A DNA stretch of 64,000 nucleotides from Reclinomonas americana ATCC 50394 (taxonomy: Eukaryota > Jakobida > Jakobea > Jakobida): positions 1,426,001-1,490,000 of the forward strand of contig PS015009.1 in the NCBI GenBank assembly GCA_048213135.1. Reading direction: 5' to 3'. Below, piece after piece: positions 9,349-17,827 of this stretch. The notes under the pieces were generated by a model, which saw nothing but the letters and a program-made list of their open reading frames with translations, had not been told where the DNA came from and searched no databases. A program made the position numbers and the translations under genes. Position 1 is the first letter of the stretch, and every line of letters begins with the position of its first letter.

Positions 9349-11511
9349 TTACCGAACAAGCTTCAGTTCATCGATGATGTTCTTTGCGCCGCCCAGTTTA
9401 TCCACGCACCACAGTACATAACGTACGTCTACGCAAATGGTACGGTTCAGGTCTTTATCAAACGCGATCTTATGGCTGAGGGCTTCGTAGTTGCCATCGA
9501 AAGCCAGGCCGATCAGGTTACCACTGCCGTCGATAACAGGAGAACCTGAGTTACCGCCGGTGATATCGTTGGTGGTAATGAAACCTACTACCAGGTCGTT
9601 GGTGCGCTTGTCGATATACTGGCCAAAATCCCTTTTCTTCAGCAGTTCGATCTGTTTGGAAGGCAGGTCAAATTCGTAATCGCCGGGAACATATTTTTCA
9701 AGAATGCCCTTGCTGGTTGTTACATAATCATAGAAAACAGCATCACGTGGGCGGTAGCTTTTTACATTACCATAGCTTACCCTCATGCTGAAGTTGGCAT
9801 CGGGGTACATTTTTTTAGCAGCTGTTGGGTTCATTTCCATGATACCTTTCAAATACGCCCTGCCCAGTTCCGCATTCTTGCTGTTGAAAGCGGTATACAG
9901 CGAAGCGTATTTGGTGGTATAGTTTTTAAAGAAAGCTGAGGCGAAAGCAAAAGCCGGATCAGCCTGTAATGCAGCGGCAGTAGGCGCAGCGGCAAAAGCG
10001 TCCCACTTGGTATCATCCAGGAACATGGTATTGGCAAATACATCATGCGCCCATTTTTTATAAGTAGCTTCATCTTTCAGGTCACCGTAAGTGCCTTTCA
10101 GGCTTTCATAAAAACCAACAGGGTGCTGATTTTTGTCGATGTCATTGTAATACATCATAGCAACCGCAGCGAGAATTTTTTCATCGCTGGGTTTGTCTTC
10201 GCTTTCCAGGAATCCTTTACGGCTGGCAGAAGCGGCGTCCACGGCTTTTTTCAGATCGGCGGCAGATGTATTGGTCTTGATCAGTTTGTCTTCCAGCGAA
10301 AACAGGCCGGCGCCAAAAGAAGCCAGCGACGATCCGGCAATGCCTTCATTGATGTACTGACGCATTTTGCTGTAAGGCGTCCAGGCGGTATAGTTCTTGG
10401 CATAATCGGCGAAAATATTTTCATATTCAGGTTTGCCTTTTGCCCATGTCATGAATTTATTTTCATAAGCCTGTTTCTCTTCGTAGGTTTTGAACTTGGT
10501 GAGCTGTTTGGTTTCACCGTCAAAGAATTTCCAGTAGTTGGCTACGCTGGCGTAGTTGCTGGCCAGTTTCAGTTTAACAGCCGGATCTTTGATCATTTGC
10601 TCATGCATATACTTCAGGCGCATATCGCGTAAGCCAACGAGTGAAGGGTTCTCAATCTCGTTTTTCAGTTTGATGCCGTAGCTGGTTTCATAACGGTTGG
10701 TGCTGCCGGGATAACCGTAGATCATAGCATAATCACCATCTTTAAAACCTTTGATGCTTACAGGCAGGAAGTATTTGGGTTTCAGCGGAACGTTCTCTTT
10801 GCTGTAATCGGCAGGTTTGCCGTCTTTGGAAGCATATACACGGAAGATGCTGAAGTCGCCGGTATGACGGGGCCATTCCCAGTTGTCGGTATCGCCACCA
10901 AATTTACCTACGCTTTCCGGCGGAGCGCCTACCAGGCGGATATCGCGGTAGCGTTTGTATACATACATGATGTACTGGTTGCCTTTGAACATGCTGTAGA
11001 TGCGGCCTTCCAGTCCATTGTCCTTGTCGGCCACTTTATCGGTAATGGCTTTGTATACATCAGGCAGTTTTTTTATGCGGTCGGCCCAGGCCAGCCCTTT
11101 TACGCCATCTTCCACATCTTTGGTTACGTCAACGATCTGTTCCAGGAACTGAACGGAGAGTTTGCTTTGTATTTCCTGGTCTTTGTTATAGGCATAGAAA
11201 CCATCACGCAGGTAGTTGTTCTGAACCGAACTGGCACTGGCGATAGCGTCATAGCCGCAGTGGTGGTTGGTAAAGATGAGCCCCTGGCTGCTCACGATCT
11301 CGCCTGTACATCCGCCGCCAAAAATGATGATGGCGTCTTTCAGGGAAGATTTGTTGATGGAATACAATTGTTCTTTGGTGAGTTTAAGTCCTCTTTTCAC
11401 CATATCATCATATACCTGCTGACCCAGCAGCATAGGTAACCACATACCTTCGTCGGCACTGGCTTTGAATAAACTGAGCGATAGTACTACCGCGATAAAA
11501 AATTTCTTCAT
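9349..11511 (-). CDS. S46 family dipeptidyl-peptidase, DPP7 type
   Basis: A 720-residue periplasmic serine peptidase that removes dipeptides from peptide N-termini. The ATG at 11511 is chosen because it begins the signal peptide MKKFFIAVVLSLSLFKASA; an upstream ATG would add 8 residues before it. The triad is visible: His84 in TNHHCGY, Asp in WPRHTGDF, Ser in GGNSGSP. Eighteen residues after the Ser lies Gly (AFDGNYE), the position that is Gly in DPP7 (hydrophobic P1) and Arg in DPP11 (acidic P1), so hydrophobic P1 preference is inferred. The length is normal for the family. Confidence 0.95.
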   Translation of the reverse strand: MKKFFIAVVLSLSLFKASADEGMWLPMLLGQQVYDDMVKRGLKLTKEQLYSINKSSLKDAIIIFGGGCTGEIVSSQGLIFTNHHCGYDAIASASSVQNNYLRDGFYAYNKDQEIQSKLSVQFLEQIVDVTKDVEDGVKGLAWADRIKKLPDVYKAITDKVADKDNGLEGRIYSMFKGNQYIMYVYKRYRDIRLVGAPPESVGKFGGDTDNWEWPRHTGDFSIFRVYASKDGKPADYSKENVPLKPKYFLPVSIKGFKDGDYAMIYGYPGSTNRYETSYGIKLKNEIENPSLVGLRDMRLKYMHEQMIKDPAVKLKLASNYASVANYWKFFDGETKQLTKFKTYEEKQAYENKFMTWAKGKPEYENIFADYAKNYTAWTPYSKMRQYINEGIAGSSLASFGAGLFSLEDKLIKTNTSAADLKKAVDAASASRKGFLESEDKPSDEKILAAVAMMYYNDIDKNQHPVGFYESLKGTYGDLKDEATYKKWAHDVFANTMFLDDTKWDAFAAAPTAAALQADPAFAFASAFFKNYTTKYASLYTAFNSKNAELGRAYLKGIMEMNPTAAKKMYPDANFSMRVSYGNVKSYRPRDAVFYDYVTTSKGILEKYVPGDYEFDLPSKQIELLKKRDFGQYIDKRTNDLVVGFITTNDITGGNSGSPVIDGSGNLIGLAFDGNYEALSHKIAFDKDLNRTICVDVRYVLWCVDKLGGAKNIIDELKLVR

Positions 11512-11532
11512 ATAACTTGAGATTTGTGGCGA

Positions 11533-11540
11533 CAAACTTA
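11533..11540 (-). promoter_or_regulatory. -7 promoter element of the S46 peptidase gene
   Basis: The minus strand reads TAAGTTTG, a perfect TAnnTTTG. It lies 21 nt before the ATG, predicting a leader of about 17 nt. A TTA rather than TTG occupies the -33 position. Confidence 0.5.
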
Positions 11541-11879
11541 GTCAAATAATCCGGTTTCCCTAAGGAAATAAGGAAGGTTGGCCACCGGCTACAGGCGGCA
11601 GACCATGGAAGCGGATTTTAACCCATTCGTTCCTCTATTAATGACCTTTTACCAGTCCGGGGCTGAATTGGCCTATTTGATCGTGTCTCAGTTTGAAAAC
11701 AGATAAGCCTTCCCGCTAAGCCGTTAAGGCCACAAAAGGTTGCTAGGTAGAGTATATACTTACTTAGTGTTCTTCGTGTTTTTGTGGGAAATATATTCAA
11801 ATTGAGACACTATCGCCTATTTTCACATTCGCATATTGGCTCATTAACAATTATATTTGTTGTCCTTAATCAACGTATT
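11541..11879. other. Divergent intergenic region
   Basis: About 340 bp between the S46 gene and the GH3 gene, holding the promoters of both. Near 11818 it carries TTTTCACATTCGCATATTGGCTCATT, which resembles a stretch at 39695-39721 and may be a dispersed repeat. No ORF with support is seen. Confidence 0.4.
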
Positions 11880-13415
11880 GTGGCCATATTCGATATCAAG
11901 CTTCCTAAAACCATTGCCCGGGCGCTTAACCTGCCCGTCAGCGATCCGCGCCGGCAGCAGCTTAAAGTGCTGAAAAAACTGCTGCGCAAGGCAAGGTTCA
12001 CGGAGTTCGGTCAGCGTTACCGTTTTGATGAGATATTGCTGAGCCGCCACCCCGGCAAAAAATTCCAGCAACTGGTACCCACATCCGATTACAATAAAAT
12101 ATACGATGCCTGGTGGTACAAGACCAAGGAGGGGATCCCCGACGTATGCTGGCCCGGCAAGATCAAATACTTCGCCCTCAGCAGCGGTACCAGCGACGCC
12201 ACCAGCAAATACATTCCCATTACCAAGGACCTCATCCGCAGCAATACCATTACCAGCATCAAGCAGTTACTGAGCCTCACCAGTTATGAAAAAGTGCCGA
12301 AAAGCGCTGTTGGTAAAGGCTGGCTTATGCTGGGCGGCAGTACGCAATTGCAGAAAGGGCCTACTTATTTTGCAGGCGACCTCAGTGGCATCCAGCAAAA
12401 GAATATCCCCTTCTGGTTCCAGGGACTGGGCCTGTATAAGCCCGGCAAAAAGATAGCGCGGGAAAAGGACTGGACAAAAAAGCTGGAGGAGGTGGTGGAG
12501 AATGCGCCCAACTGGGACATCGGTTTTATAGTAGGCGTACCCGCCTGGCTGCAGTTGTGTATGGAAAAAGTGATTGAACGATATGAACTGAACAATATCC
12601 ACGAAATATGGCCCAACCTGGCATTTTATGTGCACGGCGGCGTAGCCATGGAGCCCTACCGCAGGGGTTTTGAAAAACTGCTGGGCAAGCCCATTACTTA
12701 TATCGAGACCTACCTGGCCAGTGAAGGTTTCCTGGCTTACCAGAACAGGCAGGGCGCCAAAGGCATGCACCTGGTGCTTAACAACAACATCTTTTTTGAA
12801 TTTGTGCCTTTTGATGATACCAACTTCGACAGTGAAGGCAATATGATCGCGGAGCCGGAAGCGTACATGATCCATGAAATAGAAGAGAATAAAGATTACG
12901 CCATACTCATCAGCACCAATGCCGGCGCCTGGCGCTATGCCATAGGTGATACGGTAAGACTGGTAGATGCAGAACGCAGCGAGGTGGTGATTACCGGCCG
13001 TATCAAACACTTCCTCAGCCTGGTAGGCGAACACCTGAGCGTAGACAATATGAACAAAGCCATACAAATGGTGAGTACCGACCTGAATATTTCCATACCG
13101 GAATTTACAGTGGCGGGCGTTCCCTTTGGCAGCTTCTTCGCTCACCAGTGGTATGTAGCCACCGACGACGCGGTAGATGCCGACGACCTCCGGCAGCGGA
13201 TAGACGCCAAACTGAAAGAACTGAACGACGACTATGAAGTGGAACGCAGGCATGCGCTTAAAGAAGTAATGGTGGAAGTGTTGCCGGGAAAAGTGTTCAT
13301 GGATTTCATGAAAGCAAAAGGGAAAGAAGGTGGTCAGCATAAATTTCCAAGGGTATTGAAAGGAAGAATGCTGGAAGACTGGCAACTGTTCCTTAAAGGG
13401 GCGCTTTCGGTTTAA
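11880..13415 (+). CDS. GH3-family acyl-adenylate / amido synthetase-like protein
   Basis: About 511 residues from a GTG at 11880 (MAIFDIKLPKTIAR), preferred over the upstream ATG at 11784 because the added residues are unlike the family. GH3 enzymes activate a carboxylate with ATP and pass it to an amine or amino acid; plant members conjugate auxin and jasmonate. Visible motifs are the ATP-binding SSGTSDATSKYIP near residue 95, the IETYLASEGF segment, and TGRIKHFLSLVGEHLS in the C-terminal adenylation half. It is cytosolic and monocistronic. The bacterial substrate is not known. Confidence 0.85.
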   Translation: MAIFDIKLPKTIARALNLPVSDPRRQQLKVLKKLLRKARFTEFGQRYRFDEILLSRHPGKKFQQLVPTSDYNKIYDAWWYKTKEGIPDVCWPGKIKYFALSSGTSDATSKYIPITKDLIRSNTITSIKQLLSLTSYEKVPKSAVGKGWLMLGGSTQLQKGPTYFAGDLSGIQQKNIPFWFQGLGLYKPGKKIAREKDWTKKLEEVVENAPNWDIGFIVGVPAWLQLCMEKVIERYELNNIHEIWPNLAFYVHGGVAMEPYRRGFEKLLGKPITYIETYLASEGFLAYQNRQGAKGMHLVLNNNIFFEFVPFDDTNFDSEGNMIAEPEAYMIHEIEENKDYAILISTNAGAWRYAIGDTVRLVDAERSEVVITGRIKHFLSLVGEHLSVDNMNKAIQMVSTDLNISIPEFTVAGVPFGSFFAHQWYVATDDAVDADDLRQRIDAKLKELNDDYEVERRHALKEVMVEVLPGKVFMDFMKAKGKEGGQHKFPRVLKGRMLEDWQLFLKGALSV

Positions 13416-13517
13416 TAACCGATGCCATGGTGTTCAAACTTAATTGTATAAACCGTATACGGATATTTTCACATTGCCCTCTTCTTTTTATATTAGCATA
13501 CTTAAAACAATGAGCCA

Positions 13518-14151
13518 ATGCTGAACGCGGTCATAGCGGGGATTGTACTGGGGTTGGCATTGGTGTTCTCTGTAGGGCCGGTTATCTTCACTATTATCAA
13601 ATTACGGATCAATTACGGCATCAGCAGCGCCTTCTATTTTATTTCCGGCGTATGGCTGAGCGACCTGCTTTGGGTAGTAACCGCCAATTTTTTTTTCAGG
13701 GCTGATAGGTGAACTGCTCGTTTATGAAAGACAGATCGGGATTGCAGGTGGCGTCTTCCTCATCAGCCTGGGGATTTATTACCTGTTCTTCAAAAAATAC
13801 CACAAAGGCGACGAGAACGTAGAGATCAAAAAATCGAACCTTACCCACGCCAAACTCTTCGCTACCGGGTTTTTGATCAATACCCTCAATCCCGGCGTTA
13901 TCGCGTTGTGGTTTGGGGCCGCCACCAAAAGCATTTCCAATACCTTCAACGAAACCATGGTCACCTTTGCCATTTGTCTTTCCATCAATATAACTGCCGA
14001 TATTTTTAAAATTGAACTGGCCGGGAAACTGAAGAAAAGATTGAATCCGAAGAACATCACCCTCATCAATAAAATATCCGGAACCCTCTTCATTGCCTTT
14101 GGTGTGCTGCTGATTGTTGGCGTTATTTATAAGACCGTCAAACATTCTTAA
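13518..14151 (+). pseudogene. LysE/RhtB-type amino-acid exporter, frameshifted
   Basis: The first 60 codons encode a LysE-family N-terminus (GIVLGLALVFSVGPVIF .. FYFISGVWLSDLLWVV). At a run of nine T (13688-13696) the frame ends soon after (TGA about 13710), but the rest of the exporter continues without interruption in the +1 frame from TCA at 13696 to the stop at 14151 (GLIGELLVYERQIGIAGGVF .. NTLNPGVIALWFGAA .. FGVLLIVGVIY). One T fewer restores a ~210-residue, six-helix protein. This is either a draft-assembly homopolymer error, a real mutation, or a site of transcriptional slippage. Confidence 0.85.
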
Positions 14152-14199
14152 CAGTTCTTTTACGGACAAATCGGCCCGGGCGTATTACTTTGCCGCCCA

Positions 14200-14757
14200 A
14201 TGAAATACCTGCTGCTTTGTTGCTCCTTTCTCTTTTTATCTGCCGCGTATTCCCAGTCGGCCGACTTTTTAGTGCTGAAAAAGAAAAACAAGATCATACA
14301 GAAGTTCTTCAGCGGAGAAAATATAGCGTTCACCAGCAGCAATGGCAACCACCTCGACGCTTACATTAATAAGATACAAAACGACACCGTTTACCTGCAG
14401 CAGTTTGTTGTGCGGTACCTCCCCACCACTTTCGGTACCTACATAGTTGATACGGCAGGCAGTTACCGTTACAAATACCATTACAAACAGATTGTAGCCA
14501 TCGGCCAAAAAGCCAACAGCAACTTCAACTGGAAAGGCAGTGGTGCGGCATTACTAAGCGGCGGCGCTGTACTCACGCTGGGCAGCGGTGTTGTTGCGAT
14601 AGCCGATCCTGAAAAATTCAGTGCGCCACTCCTGATCAGCTCTGCCGCGCTGGGTACACTGGGCTACTTTATGGCGAAAGGAAAGAAAAGCCTGGGGCTG
14701 CCCATTGGCAAAAAATACACACTGACATATATGAATATGCAGAACAAGCCATCCTGA
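14200..14757 (+). CDS. Secreted/envelope protein of unknown function
   Basis: 185 residues with a signal peptide (MKYLLLCCSFLFLSAAYSQS). A soluble beta-rich middle is followed by a Gly/Ala-rich hydrophobic hairpin (GSGAALLSGGAVLTLGSGVVAIA .. LLISSAALGTLGYFMA) near residues 113-160, which looks like two short membrane segments. The pattern (periplasmic sensor-like part plus C-terminal helical hairpin) is common among Bacteroidota proteins of unknown role. It sits 34 bp ahead of mtgA on the same strand. Confidence 0.55.
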   Translation: MKYLLLCCSFLFLSAAYSQSADFLVLKKKNKIIQKFFSGENIAFTSSNGNHLDAYINKIQNDTVYLQQFVVRYLPTTFGTYIVDTAGSYRYKYHYKQIVAIGQKANSNFNWKGSGAALLSGGAVLTLGSGVVAIADPEKFSAPLLISSAALGTLGYFMAKGKKSLGLPIGKKYTLTYMNMQNKPS

Positions 14758-14791
14758 TTGTCTATATTCGAATAACAATCGATCATTATCT

Positions 14792-15691
14792 ATGGCCCCT
14801 AACCGAAGAGCCGCCTGGTGGCGCATCACGAAAAAGATATTCTTCGTCATCTTTATCCTCCATACCACCTGGTTCATTATTTTCCTGGCACAGCAATTCA
14901 ACAACTCGGGTTTCCCGATTGAAAAACTGAAGACGAAGGTATTGCTGGTACTGGCGGTAGTGCTCGTATGCGGGTTATTGTATTACTTCTGGCTGAGGCA
15001 TATCGCGGTGGTAAAAAAAGTAGCCGTTGTGCTGAGAGAGATCTTCTTTATCTGTTATATCTCTTCCTTCGTTTATTTACTGCTGGGCTTCATTTTCAAT
15101 CCACCCATTACCATTACACAAATAGGCAGCCTGCTGGGCGGGCACGGACTGAAAAGGGATTATGTGTCTTACAGCGAAATGAGCAGCAACATCAAACTGG
15201 CTGTAATCGCCAGTGAAGACCAGTTGTTTCCCGACCACGACGGGTTTGACCTTAAAGCCATCAAGAAAGCCATTAAGTACAACGCCCGTCATACCACCCG
15301 GCAAAGAGGGGCCAGTACGCTCAGCCAGCAAACCGCGAAGAATGTTTTCCTTTGGCAGGGCGGTGGTTTTTTCCGTAAAGGGCTGGAAGTGTATTTTACT
15401 TTCAGTATAGAAAAACTGTGGGGTAAGGAAAAAATACTGGAACGTTATCTTAACGTGGCGGAAATGGGGCCCGGCATATTTGGTGTACAGGCCGCCGCCA
15501 GGGCTTATTTCAATAAAGACGCGAAAGACCTTAGCCGAATAGAAGCAGCGCAGATCGCGGCCTGCCTGCCCAATCCCAAAAAGTTATCGGTAAAACCATT
15601 AAGCGGTTATGTGGCATCCAGGGCCAATGCCATAGCTGCGCAGATGAATAACCTGGCCGGCGACCCGGATATACAGGAGTTGCTTAAATAA
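14792..15691 (+). CDS. mtgA: Monofunctional peptidoglycan glycosyltransferase (GT51)
   Basis: 299 residues. The GT51 motifs are all present: VIASEDQLFPDHDGFD (catalytic Glu), RGASTLSQQTAKN, and ERYLNVAEMGPGIFGVQAAARAYF. It polymerises lipid II glycan strands at the outer face of the inner membrane. The N-terminus is longer than in classical MtgA: about three hydrophobic segments (residues ~15-34, ~47-65, ~80-105) precede the enzyme instead of one. The last 8 nt overlap the convergent NadR-like gene. Confidence 0.93.
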   Translation: MAPNRRAAWWRITKKIFFVIFILHTTWFIIFLAQQFNNSGFPIEKLKTKVLLVLAVVLVCGLLYYFWLRHIAVVKKVAVVLREIFFICYISSFVYLLLGFIFNPPITITQIGSLLGGHGLKRDYVSYSEMSSNIKLAVIASEDQLFPDHDGFDLKAIKKAIKYNARHTTRQRGASTLSQQTAKNVFLWQGGGFFRKGLEVYFTFSIEKLWGKEKILERYLNVAEMGPGIFGVQAAARAYFNKDAKDLSRIEAAQIAACLPNPKKLSVKPLSGYVASRANAIAAQMNNLAGDPDIQELLK

Positions 15692-16235
15692 TGGCATCAA
15701 CCGCCTGTATGGCTTTCTGCAAACGCTCATCATAAGTACCGGAAATATCAACCCAGGGGGTGCTTTGGTTGATCATGGTATCGCGGTAATGATGGTACAA
15801 CCGAACCCTCGATTCCAGGTCGGGGTACTCCCGCAGCTCATCTTTCACCCAGGGAATGTCAACGTTGCAAAGCAGGTAAAGATCATACTGACGTTCTGTA
15901 ATGCGGTTGAGAATCCAGTTATGTGTTTTATAAAAAACCACTTCGCACCATACTTTCATCACCTGCATGTCGGTATCGATGAAGAAAGGCAGGTGATCAC
16001 TGTTTCTTCCCGCATCCTGTAATTTTTTTGTCACCGCTGCCAGGCCCTCCTCTTCCAGCCTCAGCTGGTTTTGAGCGATGTGAAGCAGGTCGTCGAAACT
16101 GTATTGTGTTCCATGTTTGAGCAGGTATTCGCGTGCATATTCCTTTGCCCAGCCGGTCGCATAATGATCAGCCAGTCTTTCGCACAGTGTGCTTTTACCG
16201 GTGGATTCCGGTCCTATTACCACGATCTTTTTCAT
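15684..16235 (-). CDS. NadR-like AAA ATPase / ribosylnicotinamide kinase
   Basis: 183 residues from the ATG at 16235 (MKKIVVIGPESTGKS); the longer ORF lacks a reason for its extra 10 residues. The Walker A GPESTGKST at the very N-terminus, the AKEYAREYL segment, and FIDTDMQVMKVW are the hallmarks of the C-terminal kinase domain of NadR, which phosphorylates nicotinamide riboside to NMN. It is the last gene of a minus-strand cluster starting with the transporter pnuC, which supports a role in NAD salvage. No adenylyltransferase or repressor domain is attached. Confidence 0.85.
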   Translation of the reverse strand: MKKIVVIGPESTGKSTLCERLADHYATGWAKEYAREYLLKHGTQYSFDDLLHIAQNQLRLEEEGLAAVTKKLQDAGRNSDHLPFFIDTDMQVMKVWCEVVFYKTHNWILNRITERQYDLYLLCNVDIPWVKDELREYPDLESRVRLYHHYRDTMINQSTPWVDISGTYDERLQKAIQAVDAII

Positions 16236-16265
16236 TGTTCTGTTGGTTTTCAGGGGTACGGACAA

Positions 16266-16445
16266 TTATCGTTTTTTCTGGAACTGGTAAAGGTCGTATA
16301 AAAAACTGATGGTAAAAAGAATGATGATGCCAACCCGGATATTCTTACGGTAGGTTTCCTGCGGGGGGAAATAATAATAGGAAAAGGAAAGGACGAGAAT
16401 GAACAATCCTTTAATAATGAGCCATATCTTCCTGTTCTTCGTCAT
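16266..16445 (-). CDS. Small two-helix membrane protein
   Basis: 59 residues from the ATG at 16445, 1 bp after the tag stop codon region, so probably translationally coupled to tag. Two hydrophobic segments (IWLIIKGLFILVLSFSYYYF and VGIIILFTISFLYDLYQF) flank a short polar loop; the N- and C-termini are basic. No family is recognised. It sits between tag and the NadR-like kinase in the same operon. Confidence 0.55.
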   Translation of the reverse strand: MTKNRKIWLIIKGLFILVLSFSYYYFPPQETYRKNIRVGIIILFTISFLYDLYQFQKKR

Positions 16446-16446
16446 G

Positions 16447-16995
16447 TTATTTTTTAAGCCATGCCGGTTTGGCTTTAAGTACTTTTTTATAGATAACACA
16501 CCCTTCATGATGAGCGCCGGGCAGGTAACCCGTACTCATAAGGAATTCATTCACAATCTCCCCGCCGGTAAAGCGGAAAGTTTTTTTAAAAAGTTTGGTC
16601 CATTCTTCCCTGGATAAAGGGTGCTGCGCATCCAGCCATTTTCTGAAGGAACCGTGTTCCTTTTGCAGTTGCAGGATGGTTTTGGCGTTCTCAATAGCGG
16701 CGTTCACTTTTAAACGGTTGCGGATGATGCCGGCATCGTTCAGCAGGCGTTCCACATCTTTTTCTTTATACGCTGCCACTTTTTTTATGCTGAAATTATG
16801 ATAGGCTTTTCGGAAACTCTCCTGCTTTCGCAAAATGGTTGTCCAGCTCAGCCCCGCCTGGTTGATCTCCAGTATAAGCCTGCAAAACAGTTCATCGTCT
16901 TCCGGTATGGGAAAGCCATAAAACTGATCGTGGTAGATCCTGTGTAATTCTTTATCATCGCCCTTCATATTGGGGATGGCTGCACAATAACTCAT
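16447..16995 (-). CDS. tag: DNA-3-methyladenine glycosylase I
   Basis: 182 residues. It matches Tag throughout: YHDQFYGFPIPEDDELFCRLILE, QAGLSWTTILRKQESFR, DAGIIRNRLKVNAAI. The zinc site of Tag is recognisable (Cys4, an N-terminal His in IYHD, then HHEGC near the C-terminus). It excises 3-methyladenine. It lies 7 bp downstream of pnuC and immediately before a small membrane-protein gene. Confidence 0.94.
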   Translation of the reverse strand: MSYCAAIPNMKGDDKELHRIYHDQFYGFPIPEDDELFCRLILEINQAGLSWTTILRKQESFRKAYHNFSIKKVAAYKEKDVERLLNDAGIIRNRLKVNAAIENAKTILQLQKEHGSFRKWLDAQHPLSREEWTKLFKKTFRFTGGEIVNEFLMSTGYLPGAHHEGCVIYKKVLKAKPAWLKK

Positions 16996-17002
16996 AAATT
17001 AT

Positions 17003-17656
17003 TTATATCGGTTGACGGGTTTGTTTTCTTTTCATCCATTCAAAAAGGCCGAAGATGGCCATCACCAGCAAAACTACATAGTATACGCTGGTAAACACGT
17101 AATGTTTTACAAAATAGAGTGGAATGGAGGCAATGTTGGTAGCGATCCACCAGTACCAGCTCTCCACTTTCTTTTTGGTCATGAGCCACATGCCGGTATA
17201 AGCGGTTGCACTGGCAAAGGCGTCGGCCCAGGGTATGGCGCCGGTGATCTCCTTCCTTTCACTCAGCCACTGGATACCAAAGTACAGGGCTACATAAAAG
17301 ACACCGAAGAAAAGAAGATGCCGTGCCCACTCCCCGCCCGTGGAAGAAGTGATGTGCAATACATGTTCCTGCTGCTCATTCCTGCGGGCCCACATCGTCC
17401 ATCCCCACACGCTCATAACGGTGTAGTAAAAGTTAACACTGGCTTCGCCCAGCAGTCCGCCTTTAAAACTGATATAGATGTAAATGATGGTATTGATGAG
17501 ACCGGTAGGATATACCCATATGTTCTCCAGGCGGCTGAACCATACACTGGCAATGCCTGCGAAAACGGCAATGTATTCCAGCCAGGTGGTTTGCTTCATT
17601 CCGGTAATGAACTGCTCGTAAATTTCGTGCAATGACAAGGCAAGTGATTTTATCAA
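17003..17656 (-). CDS. pnuC: Nicotinamide riboside transporter PnuC
   Basis: 217 residues with about seven hydrophobic segments. Typical PnuC features are the early NIWVYPTGLINTIIYIYISFK, the WGWTMWARR motif and the repeated W-rich SWYWWIATNIASIPLYF near the C-terminus. It carries nicotinamide riboside across the inner membrane by facilitated diffusion. Thiamine-type PnuT relatives exist, but the NadR-like kinase three genes downstream and the absence of a visible TPP leader favour nicotinamide riboside. It heads the cluster pnuC - tag - small membrane protein - kinase. Confidence 0.9.
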   Translation of the reverse strand: MIKSLALSLHEIYEQFITGMKQTTWLEYIAVFAGIASVWFSRLENIWVYPTGLINTIIYIYISFKGGLLGEASVNFYYTVMSVWGWTMWARRNEQQEHVLHITSSTGGEWARHLLFFGVFYVALYFGIQWLSERKEITGAIPWADAFASATAYTGMWLMTKKKVESWYWWIATNIASIPLYFVKHYVFTSVYYVVLLVMAIFGLFEWMKRKQTRQPI

Positions 17657-17827
17657 AAGTATTTAAATAATCATGAATTGCCGGGAAATACTGCGACGCC
17701 TAAGCGTACAATAAATAAACGGAAAGTTGTATATTACCAATCATATCCTCTCCGTATCCTGTTTATGCCATTCTAAAATACACTATCCTTTCTGCACAAT
17801 AGTTGTAACTAACTTAACCTTTCCCGG

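Noticed and set aside
12267-13385. 372-residue open frame opposite the GH3 gene
   Set aside because: Antisense shadow of a well-supported conserved gene; its protein shows no domain and is His/Phe-rich from reversed codons.
17657-17827. TPP or other riboswitch ahead of pnuC
   Set aside because: No conserved riboswitch core was recognised, and the kinase neighbour argues against a thiamine role.
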